Part shown: piece by piece, positions 8,261 to 16,712 of the stretch
Layout: each line of letters begins with the position of its first letter
Numbering within the stretch: the stretch's first letter is position 1
Assembly: GCA_024278955.1 (NCBI GenBank)
Contig: JAJRSE010000125.1
Coordinates: forward strand, 1 to 57,344
From: Planctomycetota bacterium
GTDB taxonomy: Bacteria > Planctomycetota > Planctomycetia > Pirellulales > Lacipirellulaceae
DNA length: 57,344 bases
Direction: 5' to 3'
Made by a program: the position numbers and the translations under genes
Notes under the pieces: generated by a model
Told to the model about the DNA's origin: nothing
The model's database searches: none
Seen by the model: the letters and a program-made list of their open reading frames with translations, nothing else

Positions 8261-9802
8261 CTAGCGGATTCGTCGGAATCTGGCCATGCCGATGGAGCCC
8301 AGTAAAAACAGTCCCCATGCTGCGGGCTCGGGGACCACCGTGGCTCGGACCCACTCGGCCATCGACGGAACGCCATTGTCATTCACCAAGAACAGCATGT
8401 AATAGCCAGGCGGAGCTTCGTTGGGGTTACTCGGCACGGTGATTTCCAGCCCGCCGGCAACCTCGGTGAAATCAAGGCGGTTGGCGCGCTGCGTCCAGTC
8501 CTGCGCGTGCGTTGCCGAGCCGGGTACGATCCAGAGTACATCGACGATGCTTGCCGCGTCGAGCGTCTCAACAAGAAACGATTCGCCATATTCGACTACC
8601 GACGGTGCCGAAGTGACGATGGGACGATCTCCCTGGAAAAGGTAAGCTGGCGAGTATATCTGGGCGTTTGTGTTCGAAACCCACCCGCCTTCGGATTTAT
8701 CTCCACCGGTGATGAGCACGCGGCCATCTGGCAAGAGCGTCGCAGTAGAGTGGTATCCTCGGTAGATGCTCTGGTCGGAATCGGCCACTTGCGATATTTG
8801 CCCCGTGATCGGATTCCAAAGTTCGCCTTGGGAGATCGCACCGCTTGGGTCATTAAAAGAGGCCCCCGATGAAGTACCTCCGGTAATCAGTATCGTTCCA
8901 TCGGCAAGAATCGTGGCATCGTTCTGCCGCCGGGGCTGGGCCATCGTCGCCGTAGCGTAGGTCCACTTGGGAGCATCGCTGCCGATATCCATGAGCGCGA
9001 TATTCGCCGTTGGATCATAGCCACCGCCAATGTAAGCGACTTTGCCGGTGTCGTACATCACGGCCGATCCATAGTTGGCAAGGTCCGTATCGAGCGTGTA
9101 GTCCAGGAAGCTCCAGCTTCCGGTACCCGTGACATCGATCTTCTCGGACTTTTTGTCCCAGTTTGTCAGTGATACGACGCCTCCATCGGGGGCAAGGAAG
9201 GTACGTGGATAGAGCGGCATACCTTTCCTGGCGGTTGTTAGGTCTCGCCAGGAGTTGGTCGCTACTTCGTAGACCTGCGGAAGTCTGTTGACATTGCCCT
9301 CGGTAATATCGCCCGACATGACCAGCACGTCGCCGTTGCCCAACGTGGTTGCGCTAGGATACCAGCGGCCAGCGTTCATGGCTGGCACATCGTTGTTTGG
9401 GTCGCTATCGCCGTTGGCCCATGTGTTCGTGAATGGATCGTAAATATCGGCTACTGGCTCACCGTTTTGTCCTCCTCCCGGCAAGGTCCCGCCGACGACC
9501 AACAGTCTTCCATCCGGCAGCCAGGCGTGGCCTGCGCAGAAAATATCGACCGCCGGTCTTGGCGCGGCGGTAAACTCACCATCTACGGGATCCCACAACG
9601 ATGTATTTCTCCCCCCGAAGCCCCAGGACAGCACTTTGCCGGTCGGCAGCAAAGTCGAGTGGATCGCTTCGAGATTGTTGTACGGAATCGTATTGGACCA
9701 TTCGCCTTCGACGGAAGGTTCCGCGTGAAGCAATGCCAGAGAGAGCATAACGACCAAAGCCGTAGCTAGGCGGACAGAAGTTTGCCATACAGATTGCATC
9801 AT
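8261..9802 (-). CDS. Galactose-oxidase-like copper-radical oxidase with PEP-CTERM
   Basis: 513 residues: signal peptide (about 1-28), kelch-type beta propeller (about 40-400), C-terminal DUF1929 E-set domain (about 395-485) and PEP-CTERM tail (VVPEPAAWGLFLLGSIGMA, then RFRRIR). The propeller shows repeated LPDGRLLVVGG-type motifs. All residues of the copper-radical site are present by alignment to galactose oxidase: Cys89 in FCAGH and Tyr148 in GRWYPSAT (thioether-linked radical pair), Tyr350-His351 in RGYHSTATL, and His432 in SATHAQDW. The family oxidises primary alcohols of sugars or small aldehydes to produce hydrogen peroxide. In this neighbourhood a surface-attached sugar or glyoxal oxidase is likely; the substrate cannot be told from sequence. 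The start has no strong ribosome site (AAAGAT only). Confidence 0.9.
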   Translation of the reverse strand: MMQSVWQTSVRLATALVVMLSLALLHAEPSVEGEWSNTIPYNNLEAIHSTLLPTGKVLSWGFGGRNTSLWDPVDGEFTAAPRPAVDIFCAGHAWLPDGRLLVVGGTLPGGGQNGEPVADIYDPFTNTWANGDSDPNNDVPAMNAGRWYPSATTLGNGDVLVMSGDITEGNVNRLPQVYEVATNSWRDLTTARKGMPLYPRTFLAPDGGVVSLTNWDKKSEKIDVTGTGSWSFLDYTLDTDLANYGSAVMYDTGKVAYIGGGYDPTANIALMDIGSDAPKWTYATATMAQPRRQNDATILADGTILITGGTSSGASFNDPSGAISQGELWNPITGQISQVADSDQSIYRGYHSTATLLPDGRVLITGGDKSEGGWVSNTNAQIYSPAYLFQGDRPIVTSAPSVVEYGESFLVETLDAASIVDVLWIVPGSATHAQDWTQRANRLDFTEVAGGLEITVPSNPNEAPPGYYMLFLVNDNGVPSMAEWVRATVVPEPAAWGLFLLGSIGMARFRRIR

Positions 9803-9812
9803 ATTTAGATCT

Positions 9813-10094
9813 TTATTTATTAGTGGGAAAAAATGTATCGTGCAGCGGTTGTAGCGTGGAAAATGCGTTCCCCGAACTAGAGTTCCCAGACCGATACCAA
9901 TAGGGCACCTCTGGCTGATTCGTTAGACTGCTTGGTAGACCTGCGGAGGACGGCGCGCCCTGGGCGTTGGACTGTCCGGCAACAATAAATATCTCGACGC
10001 TGCTGGCTACCGTGACGTTCAATGAAACGATCATCCACGAAAAAGGAACGGTTACAGCACGTAGGACAAAGATTGACTTGGCGCGGTTCATCAT
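9813..10094 (-). pseudogene. Truncated copy of SASA acetylesterase N-terminus
   Basis: The frame gives a signal peptide followed by VEIFIVAGQSNAQGAPSSAG and on to GNAFSTLQPL, almost the same as the first 85 or so residues of the 2587-3711 esterase including the nucleophile serine. Similarity ends abruptly after the CAACCGCT coding bases and the frame runs into HDTFFPTNK and a stop. The Gly-Glu-Ser-Asp block and catalytic histidine are missing, so it cannot be an active esterase. The join lies exactly at a 26-bp sequence (9820-9845) also found upstream of the 10476-11978 gene, suggesting a recombination event placed an esterase fragment upstream of the oxidase gene. Confidence 0.8.
9820..9845. 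repeat. 26-bp element upstream of the oxidase gene, copy 1
   Basis: The sequence TTAGTGGGAAAAAATGTATC continuing into GTGCAG matches 12043-12068 at 24 of 26 positions. Both lie in the 5' region of a minus-strand secreted-protein gene (18 bp upstream of the 9802 start; 65 bp upstream of the 11978 start), so it may be a shared leader or operator rather than random similarity. Confidence 0.5.
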
Positions 10095-10475
10095 TCCTGG
10101 TCCTGATTTGATAGTAATAACTGGACTTTTGCATTTTGACATTTCAAGACCAGTTGATTTTTAGAATGTGCTATCAACCACAAGGTGTGGGGCTGCTTTC
10201 ATTGCATGCAATACGAGGCATGGTGGCTTGTTGTCAAACTACGAAAAAATGGGATTTTGATAGGAGCGTTACAGCATGGCTGGGGCATATGCGGCAATGC
10301 TTCGCTTGGTTCAATAATGTCGGTATTCCCCGTGTTTTACGAGGTCTTTCATTTTTTGCCGTGCAAAGCATGCTTCAATGAGCCATGTGCCATAGCCTTC
10401 AAAAATCTCGAAAACAGCTTGTTTTTCAGATTCCATTGGGGTTGATATTCAAGTTTGCAAAAGTCTAGTAATAAC
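10095..10475. other. Intergenic gap, 381 bp, nothing recognised
   Basis: Between the 3' end of the beta-helix gene at 10476 and the esterase fragment. Short frames on the plus strand have no family features or ribosome sites. No strong terminator hairpin was found. Confidence 0.5.
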
Positions 10476-11978
10476 TCATTTCGCTGCATCGTTATATTCA
10501 ATTGCACCAATATCAGGCTTTGCATCGGTCACCTGATCATCTGCGATATTCGGATCACCAGCATCAATCGCCTTCGATTCAGGAACCAGAGCATAAGCCT
10601 TACGGTAATGATCCAGGACCTCTTTGACGATGTGCTTACGGTTCAAGAGTTCTTTATCGCTGAACGGGAACTGCATTTCTGCATTGACGACCACTCTTGA
10701 CGAGGGAATCGATCCCGTTGCGGGTACATCATTCTTTCCAAACCCCGTCATTCCCGGTTTCAGGCCGTCGATGAAAATCTTGCTATAACGCTGCTCATCA
10801 CGAGTCGGCGCCTCGGCCCAAAGGTTGTAGTCCACAAACGACATCGCATTTTTGACACCCGCCTCATCAAGGCACCCTGTGCAGCGCATAAATAGATTAT
10901 TGCGTATCCTGATCTTTTCGGACGGAGCTTCCGGCAAGTGGTTCGTCATTACCGCACGACCGTGGTTTTTCATATCCAGAGTGTTATTACTGAACTCTAG
11001 GCGAGAGCAGGTCGCCGTTCCCAGCCCCATCACTCCTCCATACGATGCGCCGATAAAGATATTACGCCGCACCACAGAATCCGGCCCCATTCCGCAGATA
11101 TGCTCATGGGTGCAATTCTTATCAAACGCATTCTCATGCCCTTTATGGGGCAGACTGATCAAAACGTTGCCTGTCATTTCCCCCGTGATTCTGCCCGTTG
11201 TCCACGAGCCGCCACGAAACACATTGTTGCGAAGAATTCCCGTTGCGCCCGGCACACAGTAAGTCCCTTTGGGTTCCGGTTGATGCACGTAGTTACCTTC
11301 GATCAGCATCGATTTGGTTTCCCAGCCTCCGAGATGACCACGGATAACGACGTTATTTCGAATAACAGCAACAGACTTGCCGCTGATCCCTACGTTGATA
11401 CCTTGCATGGTGTTGTCGGCAAACAAAACCGATCCCTCGCCGTATGTGGTTATGGACGGAGCGGCCTTCTCGTTGGCAGTGAAATTGCAGCGAGATACCT
11501 CAACGGCACCGCCGGCGGGTTTCAGGTAGAGGCTGGCAGAGGCATGAATCTTTGTGTCTAGGATTTTAATACTGCGATCATGGGCAGTCGAAAGGTTAAT
11601 GCTGCGCTGCCTGTCATTATCACTGACCGTTCCCAGGCCCTCAAGTCGACAATGCTGCAGCAGAAGGCTCGCGTCATAGCCGTCAATCAGACCTGTCTGA
11701 GTTCCTCTCAACACGATGGGCCTTTCTTTCGTGCCTTGGGCCAGCAGCGCTGCTCCACTTCCCAGTGTGATTCTGCCTCCTTTTGCGAAGGACAGAATAA
11801 CGCCAGGATCGATGCGCAAAGTACTCCCTTGAACTTTGATATGCGTCGTAATGCTACGGTCCTTGCTCCAAACTGTATCCCTCGTGATTTCTTCTTCTGC
11901 CGAGACTGTTTCTGCCAAGACCGTCGGCGCCAGCGCAACACCGATGCAAAGTGCCAGACGCAATAAAGTCATCGCCAT
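10476..11978 (-). CDS. Secreted right-handed beta-helix (lyase-like) protein without anchor
   Basis: 500 residues. The start at 11978 is chosen because CCTCCGGAG lies six bases upstream and a signal peptide follows (MAMTLLRLALCIGVALAPTV). The body is a long series of PbH1-type turns (LRNNVFRGG, MTGNVLIS, VVRRNIFIG, LEFSNNTLD, KIRIRNNLF) from about residue 60 to 420. It ends in a C-terminal cap with AIDAGDPNIADDQVTDAKPD and IGAIEY, a typical closing motif of planctomycete beta-helix proteins. Unlike the other beta-helix proteins here it has no PEP-CTERM tail and several cysteines, and it is only distantly related to the MTKR/MTQR paralogues. It is probably a soluble exported polysaccharide-active protein; enzyme class not determinable. 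Confidence 0.8.
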   Translation of the reverse strand: MAMTLLRLALCIGVALAPTVLAETVSAEEEITRDTVWSKDRSITTHIKVQGSTLRIDPGVILSFAKGGRITLGSGAALLAQGTKERPIVLRGTQTGLIDGYDASLLLQHCRLEGLGTVSDNDRQRSINLSTAHDRSIKILDTKIHASASLYLKPAGGAVEVSRCNFTANEKAAPSITTYGEGSVLFADNTMQGINVGISGKSVAVIRNNVVIRGHLGGWETKSMLIEGNYVHQPEPKGTYCVPGATGILRNNVFRGGSWTTGRITGEMTGNVLISLPHKGHENAFDKNCTHEHICGMGPDSVVRRNIFIGASYGGVMGLGTATCSRLEFSNNTLDMKNHGRAVMTNHLPEAPSEKIRIRNNLFMRCTGCLDEAGVKNAMSFVDYNLWAEAPTRDEQRYSKIFIDGLKPGMTGFGKNDVPATGSIPSSRVVVNAEMQFPFSDKELLNRKHIVKEVLDHYRKAYALVPESKAIDAGDPNIADDQVTDAKPDIGAIEYNDAAK

Positions 11979-12392
11979 GAATACTCCGGAGGTTGGTTCG
12001 CATTCTCTTTTGATGTTAATCAGTGTTCTGTTGGTTTCATTGTTAGTGGGAAGAAATATATCGTGCAGGCCCGCACCGAGGAAAAAACCAGTACCATCCA
12101 AGCGAGAGGAGAACATCCCCTGAAAGTTCGAGAGCTTAGCTGATATTTTCTACGAGCCGTTAGATAATTTCTCAGTTTTACTAACCAAAGCCGCATAGCG
12201 GTACGTAAGTGATTATGGTAATTCGACTTTCTGAACTAAGGAACTGTTTAAGATGTGTTGCCCTGAAACGACGGTTTGAGTTGCGGAAAGAGGCGATGCT
12301 AACGTCGCACCAGCTTCGGCTTCCCGTGGCGCGAGCCTTGTCGCCTGAGATCGAGAAGGTGCTGCTGGCGGGAGACATTCGTAAAGAAGAGA
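11979..12392. other. Intergenic gap with 26-bp repeat and a foreign fragment
   Basis: Contains the 5' leader of the 10476-11978 gene with the 26-bp shared element, then about 200 bp (12190-12392) that replaces the missing 3' half of the broken beta-helix gene. Read on the plus strand this piece gives LRKEAMLTSHQLRLPVARAL and further coding-like residues, but the family was not recognised and the frame runs out into the beta-helix sequence; it may be a remnant of a mobile element. Confidence 0.4.
12043..12068. repeat. 26-bp element upstream of the beta-helix gene, copy 2
   Basis: Matches 9820-9845 at 24 of 26 positions (TTAGTGGGAAGAAATATATC continuing into GTGCAG). It lies 65 bp upstream of the 11978 start codon. 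Confidence 0.5.
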
Positions 12393-13620
12393 CACTCCGC
12401 CGGCCATCCCAACAAATACCCCAGCGTTCCCACCTCTTTGCCCCGATAAGATATTATTGCGGATAACATTTATCCCCGCCTCAGGTGAACCGCTGGCACG
12501 GATGCCAATATATATCGGCCTCCCTTCTGCTTGAATCCGATTGTACCGAATCTCCGATTCAAAAACCGAGCCTCGCGTAGCAAGGTCTTCGACAAAATGG
12601 TCTTTCCAGAAAACGCCATGCTCTACGTTTTTAATAACATTATTCTCGATTAAGGCATTGATTACACCATACGACTGGATGCCCGTTCCCAATCGATTGA
12701 AAGTTCCGTCTGGATTTAGTTCTTCAACACTGTTGATATAATTGTTTCTTACGACCCAATCTTGAGTGCCCCACATGGCGATGCCATTCGTATTGGTTCC
12801 AAATGCTCCTTTGGTATTTTGGATGCTGTTGTTTTCAATCACGACTCCGATACTCAGCTTTGTGGGATCGGCAACCGTATTTTGCGGTTGGCCCCAGGAA
12901 TTGATAGCTCGGCTCCGGCAGGGCCAGCGCTAACTTCGGACGATCTAGGCAGTATAGGCAGGAGGATATTCGGGCAAACTGGGATGCCACTTTGGCGAAA
13001 TAGTGTTGACAAAAATGGATAGGGCTCTAGTCAGGCAGTCGAACAGAATCACGTAGTCGTATTCTTGTCGCGGGTCAATTTCAAATGGGCAAACAGGGCG
13101 ATTGCCTGTCTTACCCAGAGTTAGCGCTGGCCCTGTCGGCTCCGGCTATTGACGAGATTGAAACCTCGGATACGGAGGTAATCGCTGTTTTGCAAATGTA
13201 TGGCAACTTTATCATTCTGTCCATCAATTGTCACCTGCCCTTCTTCTCCCGGGGCGGCCTGAATCGTAATCGGATATCGAGAGTTCCGTTCGCGTTGACA
13301 CAGACATTGCTGGAAGCAGGGGCTGAATCAATCCAGCCACAAAACGTGCCGGCGGGCTTATAGGGGCTCGCACCGCCATCGTCGGTATACGTGCCAGATC
13401 GGACATTCAGGGTGTCGCCTGGCCCTAATGCACTCACGCCTCGCTGGATCGTCAGGAAAGAATCGGCACCGCCATTGGCACCGCCATTGGTGCCGCCATT
13501 GGTGTCGCTGCCTGTCTTTGAGACCCAATAGGTCGTTTGAGCACCAGCCGGCGAAACAACGATGAGCGTTAAGGAAAGCAGTAACAGGGATGTTTGTAGC
13601 AATGGCAATCGTTTAGTCAT
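12393..13620 (-). pseudogene. Disrupted beta-helix PEP-CTERM paralogue (insertion plus 3' loss)
   Basis: Starts with an intact ATG at 13620, signal peptide (MTKRLPLLQTSLLLLSLTLI) and TYWVSKTGSDTNGG, almost identical to the neighbouring gene at 13670-15235. The coding sequence is interrupted at 12919-13135 by a 217-bp insertion with terminal inverted repeats, and resumes as beta-helix turns (IENNSIQNTKG, VVRNNYINSVEELN, NVIRNNILSG). Similarity to the intact paralogue stops at about 12393 after the VFVGMAGG residues, so the last 200 or so residues, including the PEP-CTERM tail, are gone. There is also a frame disturbance just after VNANGTL (about 13285), where the encoded residues shift to DIRLRFRPPREKKGR. 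The gene is non-functional as read. Confidence 0.85.
12919..13135. mobile_element. Small non-autonomous insertion (MITE-like) inside a beta-helix gene
   Basis: The 217-bp block begins CAGGGCCAGCGCTAACT and ends with its inverted complement AGTTAGCGCTGGCCCTG, a perfect 17-bp terminal inverted repeat. It is flanked by a direct repeat TCGGCTCCGG at 12909-12918 and 13136-13145, consistent with a 10-bp target-site duplication. Removing the insert and one repeat restores similarity with the 13670-15235 paralogue. The interior has no frame long enough for a transposase, so movement would need an enzyme supplied from elsewhere; IS4-type elements make duplications of about this size, but the family is inferred. 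Confidence 0.85.
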
Positions 13621-13669
13621 TAGAAACCTTTCTGGAAATTTCGACATGAAATCTAAGAAAAGAAGAGTG

Positions 13670-15235
13670 CTAGCGACGCGAGCGTCCTCTCCTGGCAAAC
13701 AGGCCGATTGCAGCAAGGACGGAAAGGGCTGCGGAGGTCGGCTCTGGGATCTGCGTGTACAGAGGCCAGTTGGGCAGCAGGCCAATGACCTCGTGGCCCG
13801 TTTGGTAGGGGCCTGCATTGCTGCCGTCAGGCATAAACCCAATCGCCGGCGAGCCAGGGGCGTTCCGGAAATCTCCGTTTGCCAAGTCGACAAAAAAGCC
13901 CGTCATATCCTGGTTGATACTGTTCCCATCAGGATTGTCAACATTCAGCGACTTGATATTTGCGGCTTGCTGAAGGTTCCAGAAAAACAAAGTGTTGAAG
14001 GTTTGCTCAGAGCTATTAAATTGATCCGCAATAATCCTAAAGCTGGAATCATAGATATTGTAATCCGATTCATTCAGAACGGGGAATTTCCCGGCCAGCG
14101 CGGACGAATTAAAAGCAGTGTACACGGCATCGCTAGCCGTTCGAGTGATAATGTTTCCTGTTACCGAAACATCCTTCGAGGCATCGATGTTAATCCCTTG
14201 GGCACCGGTGTTCCCTTCACCATCGATGAGGTTGTTTTCGATACGCACTCCGGCACTCTGGCCAAAAGCTCCGGCCATCGCTACATGCACCCCAGCGTAC
14301 TCACTTCCTTGCCCAGACAAGATATTATTGCGAATCACATTTATCCCGGCCTCAACCGAACCGCTGGCACGGATGCCAATAAATATCGGTCTCTCTGACG
14401 CTTGAATCCTATTGTATCGAATCTCCGATTCAAAAACCGAGCCTCGCGTTGCCAAGTCTTCTACAAAATGGTCTTTCCAAAAAACTCCGTTTTTCACATC
14501 TGAAATATCGTTATTTTCGATGAGTGCATTGATTACACCATAGGCTTGAATGCCTGAAGAATTTTGTGAGCCTGTTATTACTTTTTCAATTTTATTGTTT
14601 CTGACGATCCAATCTTTGGAACCCCACATGCCAATTCCTGCTACATTTTTTCCCGTTGGACCCGTCGTATTATAGATATAATTATTTTCAATCGTTACCC
14701 CAATGCTCAACTTCGTGGGATCGGCAACCGCATTTTGCGGTTGGCCCCAAGAAGCGATCCCTATGACCTGGCTATTGACAATATTAAAGCCTCGAATACG
14801 GATGTAATCGCTGTTTTGCAAATGAATGGCAATTTTATTGTTTTGTCCATCAATCGTCACCTGGCCTTCTTCGCCTGGGGCGGCCTGGATCGTAATCGGA
14901 TTCTCGAGAGTTCCATTCGCGTTGACACAGACATTGCTGGAAGAAGGCAGTGAATCAATCCAGCCGCAAAAGGCACCCGCGGGCTTATAGGCGCTCGCAC
15001 CGCCATCGTCGGTATACGTGCCAGATCGGACATTGAGAGTGTCGCCTGGCCCTAATGCACTCACACCGCGCTGGATCGTCAGGAAAGAATCGGCACCGCC
15101 ATTGGTGCCGCCATTGGTGTCGCTGCCGGTCTTTGAGACCCAATAGGTCGTTTGAGCACCAGCCGGCGAAACAACGATGAGCGTTAAGGAAAGTAGTAAC
15201 AGAGATGTTTGTAGCAATGGCAATCGTTGGGTCAT
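13670..15235 (-). CDS. Secreted right-handed beta-helix protein with PEP-CTERM
   Basis: 521 residues, start at 15235 with GAGGAG eight bases upstream. Signal peptide about 1-28 ending PAGAQ; then TYWVSKTGSDTNGG, TIQRGVSALGPGDTLNVRSG and PGEEGQVTIDG, the standard N-terminal segment of planctomycete PbH1 proteins. Beta-helix turns run from about 110 to 370 (IRGFNIVNS, IENNYIYN, IVRNNKIEKV, IENNDISDVKNG, IRYNRIQA, NVIRNNILSG, IENNLIDG). A region with DYNIYDSSFRI and TGFFVDLANGDFRNAPGSPA follows, ending with the PEP-CTERM anchor IPEPTSAALSVLAAIG and basic FARRGRSRR. It is the intact reference for two paralogues in this window (1-1536 and the broken 12393-13620 copy). Likely surface polysaccharide binding or cleavage. 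Confidence 0.88.
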   Translation of the reverse strand: MTQRLPLLQTSLLLLSLTLIVVSPAGAQTTYWVSKTGSDTNGGTNGGADSFLTIQRGVSALGPGDTLNVRSGTYTDDGGASAYKPAGAFCGWIDSLPSSSNVCVNANGTLENPITIQAAPGEEGQVTIDGQNNKIAIHLQNSDYIRIRGFNIVNSQVIGIASWGQPQNAVADPTKLSIGVTIENNYIYNTTGPTGKNVAGIGMWGSKDWIVRNNKIEKVITGSQNSSGIQAYGVINALIENNDISDVKNGVFWKDHFVEDLATRGSVFESEIRYNRIQASERPIFIGIRASGSVEAGINVIRNNILSGQGSEYAGVHVAMAGAFGQSAGVRIENNLIDGEGNTGAQGINIDASKDVSVTGNIITRTASDAVYTAFNSSALAGKFPVLNESDYNIYDSSFRIIADQFNSSEQTFNTLFFWNLQQAANIKSLNVDNPDGNSINQDMTGFFVDLANGDFRNAPGSPAIGFMPDGSNAGPYQTGHEVIGLLPNWPLYTQIPEPTSAALSVLAAIGLFARRGRSRR

Positions 15236-15350
15236 TAGAAACTCCTCGCTCTCATGTTCACATTACAAATCAATAAAGAAAATCAGCTAATGCAGCACCT
15301 CGACCTGGCTGCGGTAATTGATAGATATCGGAAAAATCTGAAGATAAAAC

Positions 15351-15377
15351 GAAGGCCCGCCGCGATGGCGGGCCTTC
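15351..15377 (-). terminator. Rho-independent-type terminator after the 15395-16087 gene
   Basis: A perfect GC-rich hairpin: GAAGGCCCGCC and its complement GGCGGGCCTTC around a 5-base loop, followed on the minus strand by GTTTTAT. It sits 18 bp past the stop codon of the 15395-16087 gene. Confidence 0.8.
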
Positions 15378-15394
15378 AAAGTCAAACGCTCGCT

Positions 15395-16087
15395 TTAAGC
15401 ACTAACTCGCTTGCGACGCAAACCGACTAAAGCCAAGCCCGACAAGGCCAACAAGCTGAATGTCGCTGGCTCTGGGATTGCGTTTGCGTAAAGCTGGATT
15501 TCAGAAAAACCGGACCAGGCATCGCCGCCAAAAGTCCCCTCAAAGGCAAGCTCGGTACCGTCACCAAAAGTGAGCAAAGCATAGGTGGACCCAATCGCTG
15601 GCGTGATCGCGAAAAGCTCTCCTTCGTAACCATCTGTTCCTGGAGCAATGCTCGGGAAAAAACTCTGTGCAGCACCAAAATCGACGAGGGCAGCGCCCGT
15701 GGTCGAGAAGGCAATGTTGAACCGGGTGACTCCGCGACCTACTCGCGTGGGCTGAGCGTTCATATTCCAGAATCGGAGTGAATCGACATCATAGACGCCA
15801 TTCAAATTCATGATGATAAAATTTTTGGCCATATCGCCGTCAACATCATTCCAAAACTGGACGTAATCGCCCAAATTGAGGTCTCCCTGATGCTTCGGAG
15901 GCTCAGATCCGTCTAGCCCTGTACCATCGATAGCTTTCACCGGTGATTCGCCGGCAAAACTAGTTCCGAGGCTTGCGGCTTCGAGAGTAACAGGAATGTG
16001 TGCAGCGCTGGCGACTCTAGCCACCAGGCTCATGACGCTTAGCAAGGCTATGCATAATAAAAAGCGATTTGAATACTTGACAAGCAT
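15395..16087 (-). CDS. Secreted discoidin-like PEP-CTERM protein
   Basis: 230 residues starting at 16087 behind TTGGAGAAG. Signal peptide about 1-28 (ending ARVASAA), then the same ectodomain as the 3833-4699 protein: GLDGSEPPKHQGD, MNLNGVYDVDSLRFWNMN, FFPSIAPGTDGYEGELF, WSGFSEIQLYANA. The PEP-CTERM tail is IPEPATFSLLALSGLALVG with basic RRKRVSA. It has no dockerin, unlike its paralogue. A galactose-binding discoidin-like fold is likely; a role in attaching to polysaccharide is inferred. It is the first structural gene downstream of the XylR-like regulator and has its own terminator, so it may be a separate transcript. Confidence 0.82.
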   Translation of the reverse strand: MLVKYSNRFLLCIALLSVMSLVARVASAAHIPVTLEAASLGTSFAGESPVKAIDGTGLDGSEPPKHQGDLNLGDYVQFWNDVDGDMAKNFIIMNLNGVYDVDSLRFWNMNAQPTRVGRGVTRFNIAFSTTGAALVDFGAAQSFFPSIAPGTDGYEGELFAITPAIGSTYALLTFGDGTELAFEGTFGGDAWSGFSEIQLYANAIPEPATFSLLALSGLALVGLRRKRVSA

Positions 16088-16712
16088 TAGACTTCTCCAA
16101 GGTTGAAAAATGAAACAGAAAACTTACAATACGATTTTTGCTCTCTTTGCTGTGTCCTGCGACGTCCGCCGTCGGCTCGTTATTCTTAATTCCCTCCTCG
16201 ATGGCCGACTCGCGCGAATAAAACTGAACAGACATGTGGGATTAAAGAGAAATACCACTTCTTCTATCCACATTATTCCAGTGCTACAGACTCTGCAATC
16301 CAGTTATCGCTTTCTGAGACTCCAATTTTGTCTTGCAGGTCGCGTCTGCGAGACGCAGGTTTCGGCGGGCGATCAGCCAAAAGCGACGTTGCCACGAGTG
16401 CTCGGACTTCGCCGAAGTTGTCCGACGCGACCGATGTTAGAACATTTCACGACTCAATTACCACCCGCTGAAGCAGTGCGATGGGGTGAATTTGACCTTC
16501 GGCCAACGGGGTAGGATGTTTCTATTTCCTAGGACGGCGCTACGCTTGCCCTAGGCTACGGTGAAAAACAGGCCTTCGGCCAAACTAAAAAAGCTAAAGG
16601 ATTCGTCTAAAGACGAGGGTTTTAGACCCATTTGTAAGGACAATAAATAGAGCCGGGGAGAAAACGCTTTATTTACTACCTCTCAGCCCATTCGCTGCCG
16701 GCTGCATCTCCG
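16088..16712. other. Intergenic gap, 625 bp, with short palindromes
   Basis: No gene supported. Contains a 28-bp imperfect palindrome (16528-16555, CCTAGG at both ends), flanked by two direct copies of CCTTCGGCCAA near 16496 and 16583. The promoter of the 15395-16087 gene should lie within the first 100-150 bp. Confidence 0.5.
16528..16555. repeat. Short imperfect palindrome
   Basis: CCTAGGACGGCGCTACGCTT followed by GCCCTAGG; the ends pair (CCTAGG..GGC with GCCCTAGG). A related GGGCGCTAGCCC palindrome occurs at 22544-22557. It resembles short intergenic palindromes common in planctomycete genomes. Confidence 0.4.

Noticed and set aside
13562..14398. 278-codon plus-strand frame
   Set aside because: Antisense to the beta-helix gene and its disrupted neighbour; no signal or domain features.
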